64,000 bases of DNA, from contig NC_026661.2 of the NCBI RefSeq assembly GCF_000004075.3, forward strand, positions 2,108,001 to 2,172,000, given 5' to 3'. Position 1 is the stretch's first letter. Every line of letters begins with the position of its first letter. Position numbers and translations under genes: made by a program. Positions 49,943 through 62,593 of this stretch are shown here, in pieces. The stretch is from Cucumis sativus. Its lineage: Eukaryota; Streptophyta; Magnoliopsida; Cucurbitales; Cucurbitaceae. Below the pieces are notes generated by a model. It was given only the letters and a program-made list of their open reading frames with translations. It made no database searches and had not been told where the DNA came from.

Positions 49943-51408
49943 AATTAAGCAACATTAGGTAGTACATTCTTGGTGTTATCAAACACCACCAACAATTAAT
50001 CCGGCCTTCATCCTTCTGAGCAAGGTAGAATAAAGCATACACAGTCACATTAAACCTCGATTAAGTAAGTCACTTTCTCATGCCTTAACAGTCAACAAGA
50101 ACCCAACAAACACTCAATCTTTAATAATATACAAATCCAAGAACAAGCAATATGCACATTAAAATTCCTAACAAAGGCATGGCCCTTCTACTTAAGTCCT
50201 AACAAAATTAAATTTGGAATAGATTTAAAGGACCCTCAATTCACTTTTCTCCTACACAAAGTGGCAAATGCATGCAAATTTTGAACAAACCGACTTCATT
50301 TCTTTCTTATCAATATTTTTCTGTATTTTTCTAATTTTTATTCATTAGCTACAATAATTCGTCCTGGTCGAGGATTATCATACCACAGTAACATTGAGCA
50401 ACCCTAACTGATCATGAGGGAGATTTGTTTTTAAACAAGCAAAAAAGTTCGGTTGGTTGTGTCCTAGTCATGAATACATTGCTAAATTGATATGGAGCCG
50501 GAAAAACGCTACTTAGCCTAGGATATAGCCAGGTGAAGGACTCAAGTGTGCATGAGAGATGGAAGAGAAATTTTTTAAAATATGCTTAATTAAAATCATA
50601 CTTAGTATTTTCTCTTCACAATGCTTCAGTACACATACATGACTCAAAAAGTGTATCATAGGCAAGTCATAGAAAAGCACAAGATAACAAATTAGCAAGC
50701 AACAAAGAAGCACATACAATAGTCCAAGCACAAATGCTCAAAGGCTCTAGCCAGAACATTGACGGTATCCCATCCCAAACTCAAAATCTAACATTGTCTC
50801 CATCCTAATAGAAAGGATATCGAATCGGTCTATATCGCGATGGCATTGTGACTGATCTTCTCCTAAGAATACGAATATATGATAAGTAAATAAGTAAATT
50901 TTGGCACATATTTTTAACCTCTTACAAAGAAAGTGATTTAAGATATGTCAAAAGTGGTTTTATTTTCAGTACATGGGAAGCAGATTTAAATTAATACACC
51001 TCATGGTTACTAATAATCTTGTCTGCCAGATGAATTTTTGCTCCATTTGACATATCAAAAGTGACTTTAATCATTGACAAATTACTCTCCTACATACCCT
51101 TTAACTAACTATAGAAATATTTGAGCCACTTCATATAATAATAGAGACGAGGTTATAAATTTTTTTCAATTTCTCAGAGGTTGTTTTTCAATCAAATACA
51201 ATCCTAATTATGTCATATGTTTTTTCACTAAAATTATCCGTTCTTCCTTTTTTCAGTTGGTCTCAAACATAAATTTTATTGAGGTGAGGAAATGATTAGT
51301 AAATTCCATTTGTTATGAAATGGCTATTTTTATGACGGACAGCCTAATGGTTTAGCTTCAATCTTTCAACGATCTTTTTCCAAATTTAGCAACCAAGATT
51401 TTTTGGAA
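49943..51408. other. Gene-free interval between the array and PG-7
   Basis: No convincing ORF. The part at about 49980-50880 is less AT-rich than its surroundings and may be an old unclassified repeat, judged only by style. The last 200 bases resemble the PG promoters (AAATTTAGCAACCAAGATT against the array's ATATAGTAAATAAAATT). Confidence 0.4.
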
Positions 51409-51416
51409 TATATAAA
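51409..51416 (+). promoter_or_regulatory. TATA box of PG-7
   Basis: TATATAAA followed by GAGGGG, 115 bases before the first ATG. The TATATAAAGAGG core and the downstream TGCATATT are shared with the array promoters, so PG-7 has a diverged form of the same promoter. Confidence 0.75.
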
Positions 51417-51523
51417 GAGGGGTTGGATGACTGCATATTTGAATCATTCATTCCCATTTTCATAGTTAATTAAATTAGAATAAAGAGAAAATCATAAGCA
51501 AAAAGTAGAAGACATACATAAAA

Positions 51524-53094
51524 ATGATGGGATTGAAGTCAAACATTATGGCATTACTATTACATCTGTTGTTAATGTTGGCATCAACCGCAAAAGGTCA
51601 ATCCATTTTTGATATCACTACGTATGGTGCCAAACCTAATACTGATATTACTCAGGTAAATATATATTAGCTTGATAAATTTTGCATTTTATGTAATTTT
51701 TTTATCTAATGAAATAATTCAATTTATAGGCTTTGGCAAATGCATGGAAGGATGCATGTGCATCGACCAATTCTAGTATATTGTTGATTCCAATAGGAGT
51801 TTACCAACTAAACCAATCCATTCTCGATGGTCCTTGCAAGAGTACTATTGACTTTCGGTTGGAAGGAACATTACAAGCTCATCCCAATCCAATAGGAAAT
51901 ATGATGGTTCTTTTTGAACATATCGATCAATTGACAGTGTCAGGCACTGGTGCTTTTGATGGCCAACGAAAAAAGGGTGGAGACAAAAATGATTGTCGCT
52001 TGGAAAAAACATGCGCTAAATTTCCCCGGGTAAATTCTCTAGTTATATTATCTTCTTTCTCTTTATTCTTGAAGAATACATAATTTTTCAATTAATATAT
52101 GCATTTTTTTCTAACTCGGATACCTTATCTTTTGGGCGGGCCGACATTAAATTTGTAAGAATGTGAAGTTCAATTCCATAAACAATTCAATAGTGAAGGA
52201 CATAACTTCCTTGGATAGTCAGAATTTTCACATCAATCTTTTCGATTGCAAGAATGTTACTCTCCAAAATGTGACAATTATTTCACCAGAGAGTAACCCC
52301 AACTCTGATGGAATTCATGTGAGCAGTTCAGAAGAGATTAACATTCTCAATACACAAATCTCAAACGGAGCTGATTGTGTATCTGTTGGAGACAGCAGCA
52401 AGCAAATAACTATTACTAATGTAACTTGCGGACCAGGAGATGGCATTAGTATAGGAAGTTTAGGCAGGTACGCTAATAGAACAGAGGTGACAGGAGTTAC
52501 AGTGAAATCATGTAAATTAATCAATACTTGGAATGGTGTTAGAATCAAGTCGTGGCCAGATTCTGCATCTGCATACACAGCCTCTGACTTACATTTTGAA
52601 GATATTGAAATGGTTAATGTTAGCAATCCTGTCGTTATTAACCAAGAATATTGTCCATTTGATCAATGCGACAAAAAGGTACATATGTATTGAAATTGCT
52701 CCTTATTCATAATTTGCAACTAATTAATTTACTTCAAGTAATATTTTTCTTATATATAACGAATGCAAAACTAACATGATTTAATTTTTGGTTTCTTATG
52801 TATACGTTTGTTCAGATTCCATCAAAAATTAAGATCAGCAACGTTAGTTTCAAGAATATCAGAGGCACTTCTGCTACTTCGGTTGCTATTCAACTTATTT
52901 GTAGCAAAGATTTACCGTGCGAAGATGTGGAAGTTGCTGATATTGACCTAACTTACACCGGAACTCAAGGACGGATTACGTCTCAGTGTAGAAACGTGAT
53001 TCCCATCATTACTGGAAAGCAAAATCCTCGTGCGTGTGTCGAAGCTGCTCCTATTAATGCTACATCCACATCCACGTCAATGGCAGAACTCTAA
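51524..53094 (+). CDS. PG-7: divergent polygalacturonase-like protein, probably catalytically dead
   Basis: Exons 51524-51655, 51730-52029, 52160-52678 and 52816-53094 give 409 aa, with the same intron positions and phases as the array genes. Here intron 1 has a standard GT donor (51656-51657). Two ATGs stand in tandem (51524, 51527). A signal peptide ends near residue 25 (ASTAKG). It is full length with no stop. However, the GDDC motif reads GADC (Ala215), GHG reads GDG (Asp238 for the catalytic His) and NTDG reads NSDG, while RIK (272-274) is kept. In GH28 the first Asp of the pair is the general acid, so hydrolysis should be lost or very low. It may be a pectin-binding pseudoenzyme or a gene under relaxed selection. 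Poly(A) signal AATAAA at 53118-53123. Confidence 0.93.
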
Positions 53095-53690
53095 ACCCTA
53101 AATTTGCCGTTAGCTATAATAAAACTTGAAATTTATAGCCATTTTGTTTTAGATTGAAAAACACATTTTTCAAACTGTTTTGTATTCTGAAAACAAATAT
53201 CATCTGTGTCTATCTCTGTATGTTTTGTATTGCTTAATTGTATCTTTATATGTTTTTTTATTACTTAATTGTTGATTTTGTAACTTCTTTTTCAACCTTT
53301 CTATTTTAAATCTTTTATTTATGAAAAATTGTATCAAATGACAAAAAAACATTTAGAAAAAAATAGTCTATGGCATCAATTTTTCTTGCATATTGGAAAT
53401 ATAGGATATCGACTATTAGAGGGTCATCCAGCTGTAATCATAGAGCTATCAGATAGTCATCAATTTTAAATTTGCTATTGAGCTCTATTATCATAAAACT
53501 CTTTACTATTCTTGCAAAAGCTCATTTATTAATTTTCTTTCTTTAAATCTATAACTAAGTTTTTTTAGAAGGGGTGCATCAAGGTAGGTCACAAGTTAGT
53601 ACTGCATCCAAGCACGCTTAAATTAATTAAACTTAGTACTACTCTACTCTTGCCCAAGCACATATAGTGGAGTTCTAACCGACTTGGTAC
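53095..53690. other. Intergenic, 3' of PG-7
   Basis: 3' UTR with AATAAA at 53118-53123, then AT-rich DNA. No gene seen. Confidence 0.5.
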
Positions 53691-53692
53691 TG

Positions 53693-54298
53693 TTGAGTGG
53701 CGGATCCATAAATTTTATATAGGGCACTGGACATTATATAATAAATACACAATATCTCGACATTTCACTAATGCTCCAATAACATTCATTAGCAATAAAG
53801 AATAACATTCATTAGCAATAAAGAAAGAAAGACTAACAATTTTCACATGATTTTTTGTAATGTAAATATGTATATTTAAAAATTGCATAAAAAAATAGTA
53901 CATTTTTCATAGAATATTGTCGAGAGTGAAAGTTTGGACCACCAACTTTGCATTTTTTTTCTAAATATTGGTTAGATAACAAATGTGAGCTAGAAAATAA
54001 GGTATCTTAGATAGGTTTTTTACTCTTTTTAAAAAATTATATTCTTTTAGGAAATTAAATTATCTTCCATTTAGAAAATCATTAAAATTTAGAAAGAAAA
54101 ATCAAATTATCTCATTTTAGAAAAATCAATCCTCGTGATTTTATAGGGGCACAGCCACTATACCAAAACTAAAATTTAGCTAAATTAGAATATTATTTAA
54201 TGTATATTGTAATCTGACATTTTAATACAAAAATTGAGAATGTGGAGGTAGAAGGAGCACGTGCCTCTAATCCCTTAATAAATTCGTCCATCTCTGTA
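53693..54298. mobile_element. Old MITE-like/nonautonomous DNA element
   Basis: The left edge AGTGGCGGATCCATAAATTT and the right edge AATAAATTCGTCCATCTCT are imperfect inverted repeats. Internal GGGCAC (53722-53729) and GGGGCACAGCC (54147-54157) are typical of a widespread plant element group that opens GTGGCGGATCCA. It is noncoding, without clear target repeats, and decayed. A direct 25-base repeat (AACATTCATTAGCAATAAAG) lies at about 53781-53823. Confidence 0.5.
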
Positions 54299-55403
54299 GA
54301 AGTTGTGATGGGATCTGGTGTACTGGTAGAGTTGTGCATGTCACCATTTTTAAATTAGAGCTTTCTTAGCTTGTTGAGATGTTTTTGTTATATTTATTTA
54401 ATTTCTTTGCTCTTGTAATGAAAATGTCAATCAATGTTGTGTTTACAGAGATATGAATCCTTACCTAAATCCAAACTTCCTCCAAACCATAGAGACGTAT
54501 TTTGTAGGTAATTACTCCACGAGTCACTAGTTTTCAGTTGTCTAAAATAAGAATTATATTCCTTTTCTAAATCTGCTACCGAAATCACGTATCTGCATGG
54601 TAAAGATAACATGCATCAAAATTGTTGAGTTATTAAGGTCAAATGACAGAACAGAAGTCCCTAAACCCTGAACCCTGAAACGATCTTCCAAAAATTTGGG
54701 GATAAGTGTTTGATCGAGATCTTGTTGGTACTTTGATCTGTTTGATTTTGGAGTGATTTTAGATTCAATTTCTGGTAGATTTCCCCTTAATTTTAGTGAT
54801 CTGTTACGTATTAAAATAGAATGGTTTGAAAAAAAAAATGGTCATTAATTGAACTTCTAACATTAAAACTAACGTCATATAGCCCCACACTGAAAGATTG
54901 AATTATAGTTTTTCTTTTTTTCCAATTTCTATACTAAAAGTTCTAATCACATTTATTTCAAATCTTCACTGTCAAATTTCGTTAAACTTACAAATTGGAA
55001 TCTCTGTTGAAAATGTTAGGGAACTCTTATTTTATGTAAAAAATAAGTTTTTTTTTTCTTGGGAAGACAGAAACAGGGTACCAAGGAGTAATCCTATCTA
55101 ACTACTTGTATGTATAAAGGTATATTAAACTTTTTTTTTTAAGTCTATGTATATGCATTGAAACCTAGTTGAGATAATAAGGTACATTTTTTATGACTTG
55201 TTAAAAAAAAAAGGGTGAACTAGTGATAATTGAAATTTAGTACTCTTAGGGTCAAAAATCCAAATTCTGCTACTCCGATTTGATATAATAAACAAAAATT
55301 ATGCATGCTTATTCTAAACAGCTAGGGTTAGATGATATTTTGAGAACCATTCAACTAAAGAAAAGCTTCATATTTCACCCTTCATCTTCAATCTCTAAGA
55401 ACA
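54299..55403. other. Intergenic, upstream of the UGT gene
   Basis: AT-rich; short ORFs here look random. A TATA-like GATATAATAAAC at about 55281-55292 is 115-120 bases before the UGT ATG and is the best promoter candidate. Confidence 0.45.
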
Positions 55404-56837
55404 ATGGCTGCCGAAGCAGCAGCGACGGCCACCGCCCGCCATACTTCCCTCCACATTGCGATGTACCCTTGGTTTGCTCTTGGCCATCTCACTCCATTTC
55501 TCCATCTCTCCAATAAACTAGCCAAAAAAGGCCACAAAATCTCTTTCTTCATCCCCACCAAAACCCTTCCCAAATTTGAGCCCTTAAATCTCTTCCCTAA
55601 TCTCATTACATTCATTCCTGTCATTGTTCCTCATGTCCATGGCCTCCCACATGGTGCAGAGACCACTTGTGATGTCCCTTACCCTCTCCATAACCTCATC
55701 ATGACCTCCATGGATCTCACTCAACCTCAAATCACTCTCCTCCTTCAAACTCTAAAACCCCATCTCATCCTCTTTGATTTCACTCATTGGTTGCCAAAAT
55801 TAGCTAGCCAATTAGGTATCAAATCAATCCATTATTGTGTTACTAGTGCAGCCATGATTGCTTATACTCTAACCCCTTCAAGGCAATTTTATAAAAATGA
55901 GTTAACTGAGGAAGATCTCATGAAACCCCCAGTTGGTTATCCCAGTTCCACCATAAACCTTCATCCCCATGAAGCAAGAGTTTTTGCTTCAAAAAGAAAA
56001 TGGAAGTTTGGGAGTGATGTACTTTTTTATGATCGCCAATTTGTAAGTTTTAGTGATTGTGATGCAATAGGGTTTAGAACATGTCATGAGATTGAGGGAG
56101 ATTTTGTGAATTATCTTCAATTTGAGTTCAGAAAACCTGTTTTGCTTACTGGGTCTGTTTTGCCTGAAACACTAAACCCTGAAGCTTTGGAGGAGAAATG
56201 GGAAAGTTGGCTTTTAGGTTTTAAGGAGGGCTCAGTGGTATATTGTGCATTTGGGAGCGAGTGCACGTTACAAATGGAGCAATTTCAAGAACTTTTGATG
56301 GGGTTTGAGCTTTTAGACATGCCATTCCTTGCTGCACTCAAACCGCCTTTCGGGGCAGAAACAGTTGAGGCTGCGTTGCCGGAGGGGTTTGCAAAAAGAG
56401 TCGGGGGACGAGGGGTGGTTTACGGTGGGTGGATTCAACAAGAGAGGATTTTGGAGCATCCATCCGTGGGATGCTTTGTTACACACTGTGGTTCTAATTC
56501 TTTAAAAGAGGCATTGGTGAATAAGTGTCAATTGGTGCTGTTGCCTCAAGTTGGGGATCAAATTATCAATGCAAGGATGATGGGGAACAATCTTAGGGTT
56601 GGGGTGGAGGTGGAAAAAAGACAAGAAGATGGATGGTTTACAAAGGAAAGTGTTTGTAAAGCTGTGAAGATTGTAATGGATGAAGATAATGAAATTGGAA
56701 AAGAAGTTAGAACAAATCATTCTAAAATAAGGGATCTTTTGTTGAAAAAAGATTTGGAAGAGTCTTATATTGATAGTTTTAGCTACAATATTTGTGATTT
56801 GGTGGCATCTATGGAAGTAACATCCAAAAACATGTAG
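55404..56837 (+). CDS. UDP-glycosyltransferase, UGT79/UGT91-like (group A)
   Basis: Intronless 477-aa family 1 glycosyltransferase; group A enzymes usually run 440-470 aa. It should transfer a sugar from a UDP-sugar to an acceptor in the cytosol. Many group A members add a sugar to an existing sugar of a flavonoid or terpenoid glycoside, but the acceptor here cannot be read from sequence. The N-terminal [13 protein letters not shown] holds the catalytic His28, with its partner Asp125 in LILFDF. The 44-residue PSPG donor box spans Trp343 to Gln386: it starts [16 protein letters not shown], has HCGSNS where many families have HCGWNS, and ends DQ, common in UDP-glucose users. The start at 55404 gives an Ala/Thr-rich leader of 15 residues; Met20 (55461) is a less likely alternative because it would cut the first beta strand. 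No signal peptide. It is unrelated to its PG neighbours. Confidence 0.93.
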   Translation: MAAEAAATATARHTSLHIAMYPWFALGHLTPFLHLSNKLAKKGHKISFFIPTKTLPKFEPLNLFPNLITFIPVIVPHVHGLPHGAETTCDVPYPLHNLIMTSMDLTQPQITLLLQTLKPHLILFDFTHWLPKLASQLGIKSIHYCVTSAAMIAYTLTPSRQFYKNELTEEDLMKPPVGYPSSTINLHPHEARVFASKRKWKFGSDVLFYDRQFVSFSDCDAIGFRTCHEIEGDFVNYLQFEFRKPVLLTGSVLPETLNPEALEEKWESWLLGFKEGSVVYCAFGSECTLQMEQFQELLMGFELLDMPFLAALKPPFGAETVEAALPEGFAKRVGGRGVVYGGWIQQERILEHPSVGCFVTHCGSNSLKEALVNKCQLVLLPQVGDQIINARMMGNNLRVGVEVEKRQEDGWFTKESVCKAVKIVMDEDNEIGKEVRTNHSKIRDLLLKKDLEESYIDSFSYNICDLVASMEVTSKNM

Positions 56838-57835
56838 AAAAAACAGGTAAAAGCCACAACTTTTATTTTTCGTATGAGTTGTTGAGAATGACGAATATGC
56901 TTAAGCCTATTGTGCTTCCAAGACTTGAATCTTGGCTTTAGTTCTGTTGTGTTTTCTTTTCCTAAAATGTTCTGATTCTGGCACTTCAATGAAAATCTAG
57001 GGTATAAAATTTTTTATCTTTTGGAACAATTTTTAAATGTTGTTAATCTTCTTTTACCATTATTTACATACATTTGTTTACATCCAACCATTTGATTATT
57101 ATTAACCATGAAATTAGTGTGGATATCCTAAATGGTGCTCTGATAACACACCATATAGGAGGAACCCCTTGTACTTTTGATAATTAATATGAGATTTCTT
57201 GTCTGTGTGGGTTCATATACTCCTAACTTATTGATTATTAATTTATTCATAATAATTTATTGTTATTGATTGATAGCTAATGGTGGATTATGCAATTTCG
57301 TGTTTAATTTATAATAAGTGTAATGTAATTATTTGTTAATCACCTCTAGAAAGTAATATGTTAGATAGACTTGTAATTTGTTAGATAGACTTGTAATTTG
57401 ATCGACAACAACGATAACATATTCTTCTATCGATCTTGCATAAATCATATTTAATTTTTTATTAAACATTTCCTATTAAAAATTTATCCCCAGCCCAATT
57501 CCCAAAGTATAGGAATTAAATTAAATTGATTAGGATGTGATTCCATTCCTCTGGACTAGAATTTGATTGCATTTAATTAATATATTCTACATTTACTGCT
57601 TTGATGCATGTTTTTACTTTCATTACACATTTCAATCTCAAACCACATAAAACACCCCATTTATCCCCTTAACTAAATAATTTACTTCCAAAAACTAGTC
57701 TTTATGCTTTCTCGTGGATCTACCTAATGATCCTTTTTTTGAAGTACTTAGTAGTATAGATAGAATTGAGCGGTATATTATAAATTTTATTTGATTGGTC
57801 ATTTACATACGATAGGAAAAGGCTAGCTACACCGT
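56838..57835. other. Intergenic, 3' of the UGT gene
   Basis: Noncoding AT-rich sequence. A 20-base perfect tandem duplication (TTAGATAGACTTGTAATTTG) lies at 57361-57400. No gene seen. Confidence 0.5.
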
Positions 57836-58175
57836 GGATTTTAGAATCAAAACATGGTTAGCCTCTCCTATTTCTGGTATTGTCACCGACATATACATTT
57901 TTCAGACATTATAACGGTGAATGTTAGACCAAGTACTTTCATGGAGTCTGTGTAATAATTATTAAAAAGGTATAGATTGTTCTCAAAACTTTGGTTTTGA
58001 AATACTTCAAGACAACTTTACAAATAAACATAAATAGAAGTTTCAGATTGGGTAAAAGTTTAAATAAATTTGATTAAAGTGAGCTTCAACAACATTAGAA
58101 AAACTCTTCTGCAGCAGTAGAACTTATTTTGCCAACCACAACTTGCCATGTGACGAGAAAAGGTAACCAACGGGA
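57836..58175 (+). pseudogene. Relic of a polygalacturonase gene outside the array
   Basis: Decayed PG exon 3-end and exon 4-like sequence. At about 57840 it reads RIKTWLASPISGIVTD, matching the D-family RIKTWSTSHVAGIAIN, then TFFRHY-like and NV remnants. An intron-like gap follows. From about 58070 the sequence AAAGTGAGCTTCAACAACATTAG matches the KVSFKNIRG segment of exon 4, up to CCATGTGACGAG (about 58160). It is much more diverged than D1 to D5. There is no open frame. Confidence 0.72.
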
Positions 58176-61100
58176 AACCCATCATTTGAGCCTGCTCTTC
58201 CCATATCTCTTCCCCATGATTTGTTCATTACCTTACTACTTCAAAATCATGGCCAACCTTAATTAATTTAAAATATATGTCTCCCTTTATCTTTTCTCTC
58301 TTTTGTTTTCCTTTCTCAATGTTTGGGGGAAGCTTGTAACATTGGTATCCATCCTATACTTTTCTTATATATATAAATATATTGAAGTCTTGTGTGTCTT
58401 GAAACATGTAATTATTCTAATAATACCACACTTGTTTGACTCTACTTTTTGCCAACAATTATAAACCAAACATTTTATCAATATCATTCTCTACTTCCCA
58501 AATTTATTAAATCAACACAAAAAAATATTGATTGAATCATTTAAATTTGTATTCCTTATCTAGCAAGTGTTAGTCCTTATCAAGACAATAATTGTCACTT
58601 GATAACATACTCTATTCCTCTCTCTCTCTATTATGTCATTTTCAAACTTATATTTATGTTTGTAAAAGCTTGAAAAATAGATGTGGTTGGAATTGAAGCC
58701 GACCACTTACTTGGGAAATCGTATTCCTTAAGCAAGAGATAAGATTTTTAAAGCCCATTTTTCTAAATATAATTTTAGTAAAAAGCTACTTTTTCCCACC
58801 ATAAATATGTTACTTTATTTATAGTGTGGTTTGGCTTAATTATATTGATCAATAATAATGTTCTTAAAGAAATCAATTTTTCATGATTCTTCTTAGTTTC
58901 ATAAATCCAGCAATAAAAATTATTTTAGTTGATGTTAGATTGAAATATCTACTAATATTATCGACTAATCGAACCCTTCGATATCTTTTAAATATATTTA
59001 TGTAAGCATCTCTATTAATTCCAAATATGAAGATGTGATTTATACTAGAAGAAAAACAACTTAATTATTAGTTTAAATAAATTTTGTTATTCTATTTATA
59101 AAAATATGTATTGATATCAATATTTAATATTCAACCACTATAGTGAGAATTATTTTGAATCCTTTCATTTGCATAATTTTTCATTGAAGGGAAATATTGG
59201 ACATTTTTCTTAGGCGAAGATGTAAAGTTTTACCAATTAGGTTTATATTAAATATATATAAATACTTCAAATTTGAAATTTAACGTACAAGGGAAAGATG
59301 GAAGGTTGGAAATCTTGATGTTTATAATATATATAATTTTCTTAACATAAGACAAGGGTGAGTGGGGAAATTATGTGTTAGATAACCTAATAAAAAAACC
59401 ATAGTTGGAGTTGTATGTTGCTTAGAGGTTTATAAACTTTGTTATGAGTGGTTTTTGAGTTAAATAATTGAAATGATACAATGGAAAAAAATAACGTAAG
59501 AGAACTATCATACTAAGAAAATGATGATAAGCATATAAGTAAAAATGGATCAAGAAGAGATGAGCTTAAGGAAAATGGCTAATTTAATTTGACTTTGAGT
59601 CAAAATGATCCACTCAGCCTCGACCTTCATTTGCTAAATTAAGCATGCACAGTACAACTTGATTGGGTCTTGAGAAGAAGATAATTTGGGCCAAAAGTAA
59701 AAATTGATCTACATGGCTTCGGTCTCAATCAAGGATGAGATTGTGAGTACTTAGCCTCCAAACTTAACAAGCAAAACATAGATATTCATTTGGCTCAATA
59801 CTTAACCTAATGTTACTAAAGAATATTACTCGAACATGGATGTCAGTAGATCAAGATTTTACTATATAATCATTATGACTACATAGAAAGTTATAAACTT
59901 ATTCTAAATAATACTCAATCAATATACTCTTCATGCTACACATAATTACACTTTTTGACTTTAAGTATTGAAGTCTATGTCGTCACAAGCACCATACCGG
60001 TGTGTAGATTTTACATCCTACATATCACATTCTTCACCAAATTACATATTTAACGTTATTGTTGTATAAACATGAGGAACTTTTTTTTTTCAAAAAAAAT
60101 CTTAATTTAAAAAGAAGAGATGGAATCTTAAATAAAAAAAAGAGGAATTAAAAGAAAATGGGAAGTAAAACCCTTATGCACAAAACCACCCTTATAATAT
60201 ATATATATATACATTTGTTTGTTCCTTCAAAGGTTAAGGCTTTCAATCATTTTCTTGGTCTCCCATTCCACTGTTTTCCCACTTATCCCTTTTAACTTTT
60301 CTCCAAAGGTTTGATTGCTGAGAAAAAAAAAAAAGAAAAGAAAAGAATGAAAAGACAAGAAAGTAATAGTGGAAGCAAGATAGAAAAAAAAATCATTTTA
60401 TATTTGGGAACATCCAATGGCCATTTCTATCATAATTTTCATATGTTTATACTTATAAATTAATGCAATATGCACATAAAACAAAGTGCTATTCACAAAA
60501 CCACTATAATTATATAAATCCCATTTGCAATTAGAAATTTAAAGAGGAAAAAATTGAAGCATAGTAAAAGAAATTAGAGCACTTGTAAGCAATTATAAGC
60601 AAATATAGCTAACGATACATATTTTTATAGAGTTTATGTCAAGGATCATCAAAAACGTAAATAGATCAAAATCTCACCATAACGAAAATTTCATACTTGA
60701 TCATTTAATATTATACAACAAATTATTCTAACCTATATAATGATTATTACAAAGAAGTCATTTTTTTACTCAATTCAAAATTTAATAAATTAATTGACCA
60801 TTTATTTTTCGATATTATTAACTTTTATATTAATGATAAACAAATTGTTACGGACCATATTGTCCTTTTCTTTTCTAAAGTAAATCACTAATTCACATCA
60901 CGACAATGAATGTTTTTAAAAAAATGTGATATTTTTATAAATAATTAATTCAATTACTTTTTTGGAAGAGAAAAAGTATAAAGTTTGTGTCTTCATATAA
61001 TTTTTAAATACTTAAATCTACTTCTTTGCTATAGCTATATAGCTAGCCTTTATCTTAAGCATGCTTTTAATAAATTAATAATTATCTTACTAAAATTCCA

Positions 61101-62593
61101 TCCTTGATGTGATGTTCATAAGTACATAGTACAATTTGGTAAAATTTTCTCCAAAGTTTAGGGTTTGTTTTGGTATCTATTTTTATTTTGTGTCATAATC
61201 TCTGAAAAAATTAAAAACATAAAAAGGTGAAAGAAGCTATAAATACATGTAGCTAACTTATTTTAACGTGACATTAATTCATTAATTTTCTTAATAATTA
61301 CAACTTAAAGACAAATTTTAAACTTCAAAACAAGAACTCAAACTAGTCAAATTTTTTTTATAACCCAAATAGAGAACCAAAGATTCCCTTATGGAAATCT
61401 TTAGATATGATTTGTTGGCCAGAGAATTAGCATAAGAGAAACTACCACCAAAGAAGGGGTTTGGTTTAATAATAAATAAGTGTTCTCTATTTGTGGAGCA
61501 TGAATAAAAAATTTAGAGCAAAACCAAAAGAAATCAAAAGAAATCCTTCCCCACAACACATGAATATAGTGAAGAATATATTGAGAGGTTGAGAGAATAA
61601 TAATAATAAGATTCAATTTTTAAAGAAAAAAACAGAGAAAGAGAGATGGATAGTTACATTTGTATAAGAGAAGAGTGGTAGTCACTACCACTACTCCCAC
61701 CACTACACAAGTGCACATTAGTCCCCATTAAAACCAAAGTTGGAGGCTGTTGACTCTCTTTTTAATTTATTTTGTTATTCTTCCCACCTAATTATTATGC
61801 ACCCAATAACCCCTAAAAAGAAAACTTTCCCCATTTACCTCTTCAACTTATCATCACTTTGGATCTACATTCAATTTTGACCTCTCATCCAACTCCCAAA
61901 TACATTTGTTTTTTCGCCTATTGTTATTGCGTTTTGTAAAAAAAAGAATACTTCCAGAAAACTTCAATTAATAGTTTAACCATCGTAATTTAATAGAAGC
62001 AACCAAAGTGACGATAATCGCTTTTTTTTGTTGTCTTTTATTGAAGAGATTCTGTTGATTCGCTCAAAGCAAATGAATCATATCATTACACTCAAATAAA
62101 TTTACTTTTTCTTTTTTAACTTCTCTTTTGATTCATTTTTTTTCATGAGCTGAGACAAATTAGAATGTTATTGTCATTTCATTCAAGCTTTTAGTAGGCA
62201 CATGGTTTTTGAATCCCTATGTGCTTCTAATTCAAATTAAAAACAAAATATACAAAAGTTATTACATTCAAACTCTTTTGTGTAACTTTTGAACTAATAC
62301 ATTATTGTATACAAGAACATATACGTACATATAAGATCACTAAATTTCAAAATTCAAGTCAATTTTAAACCGTCAATTCAAGCATAACTGACTGTAACGT
62401 TACACACCCACAATTTGTTATACAATATTCTAACACAAAAAGGAAACAAAAAAGAAAAAAGAAAAAGTAAAACCGATCAAAGTATATGATACCAATTAAT
62501 AATTCTATAGCATTCGATTTGTGACTCTTTTTGAAAACCAGATCCAATCGAAATTACTACAGAGGAGGAAGAAACCCCATTTATTTATTTTAT
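58176..62593. other. Long gene-poor interval
   Basis: About 4.4 kb of AT-rich DNA on both strands with no ORF resembling a known family and no splice-connected blocks that I can recognise. It holds a short TA microsatellite at about 60195-60212 and several A/T runs. Part of the right end may be 3' UTR and downstream region of the minus-strand gene at 62594. Confidence 0.5.

Noticed and set aside
54655-54685. Telomere-like CCCTAAACCCTGAACCCTGA
   Set aside because: Only about three imperfect heptamers, too short for an interstitial telomere tract.
60225-60300. Pyrimidine-rich segment resembling miR482/2118-type sequence (CTCCCATTCCACTG)
   Set aside because: No convincing complementary arm for a precursor hairpin was seen, and the match to the microRNA family is only partial.
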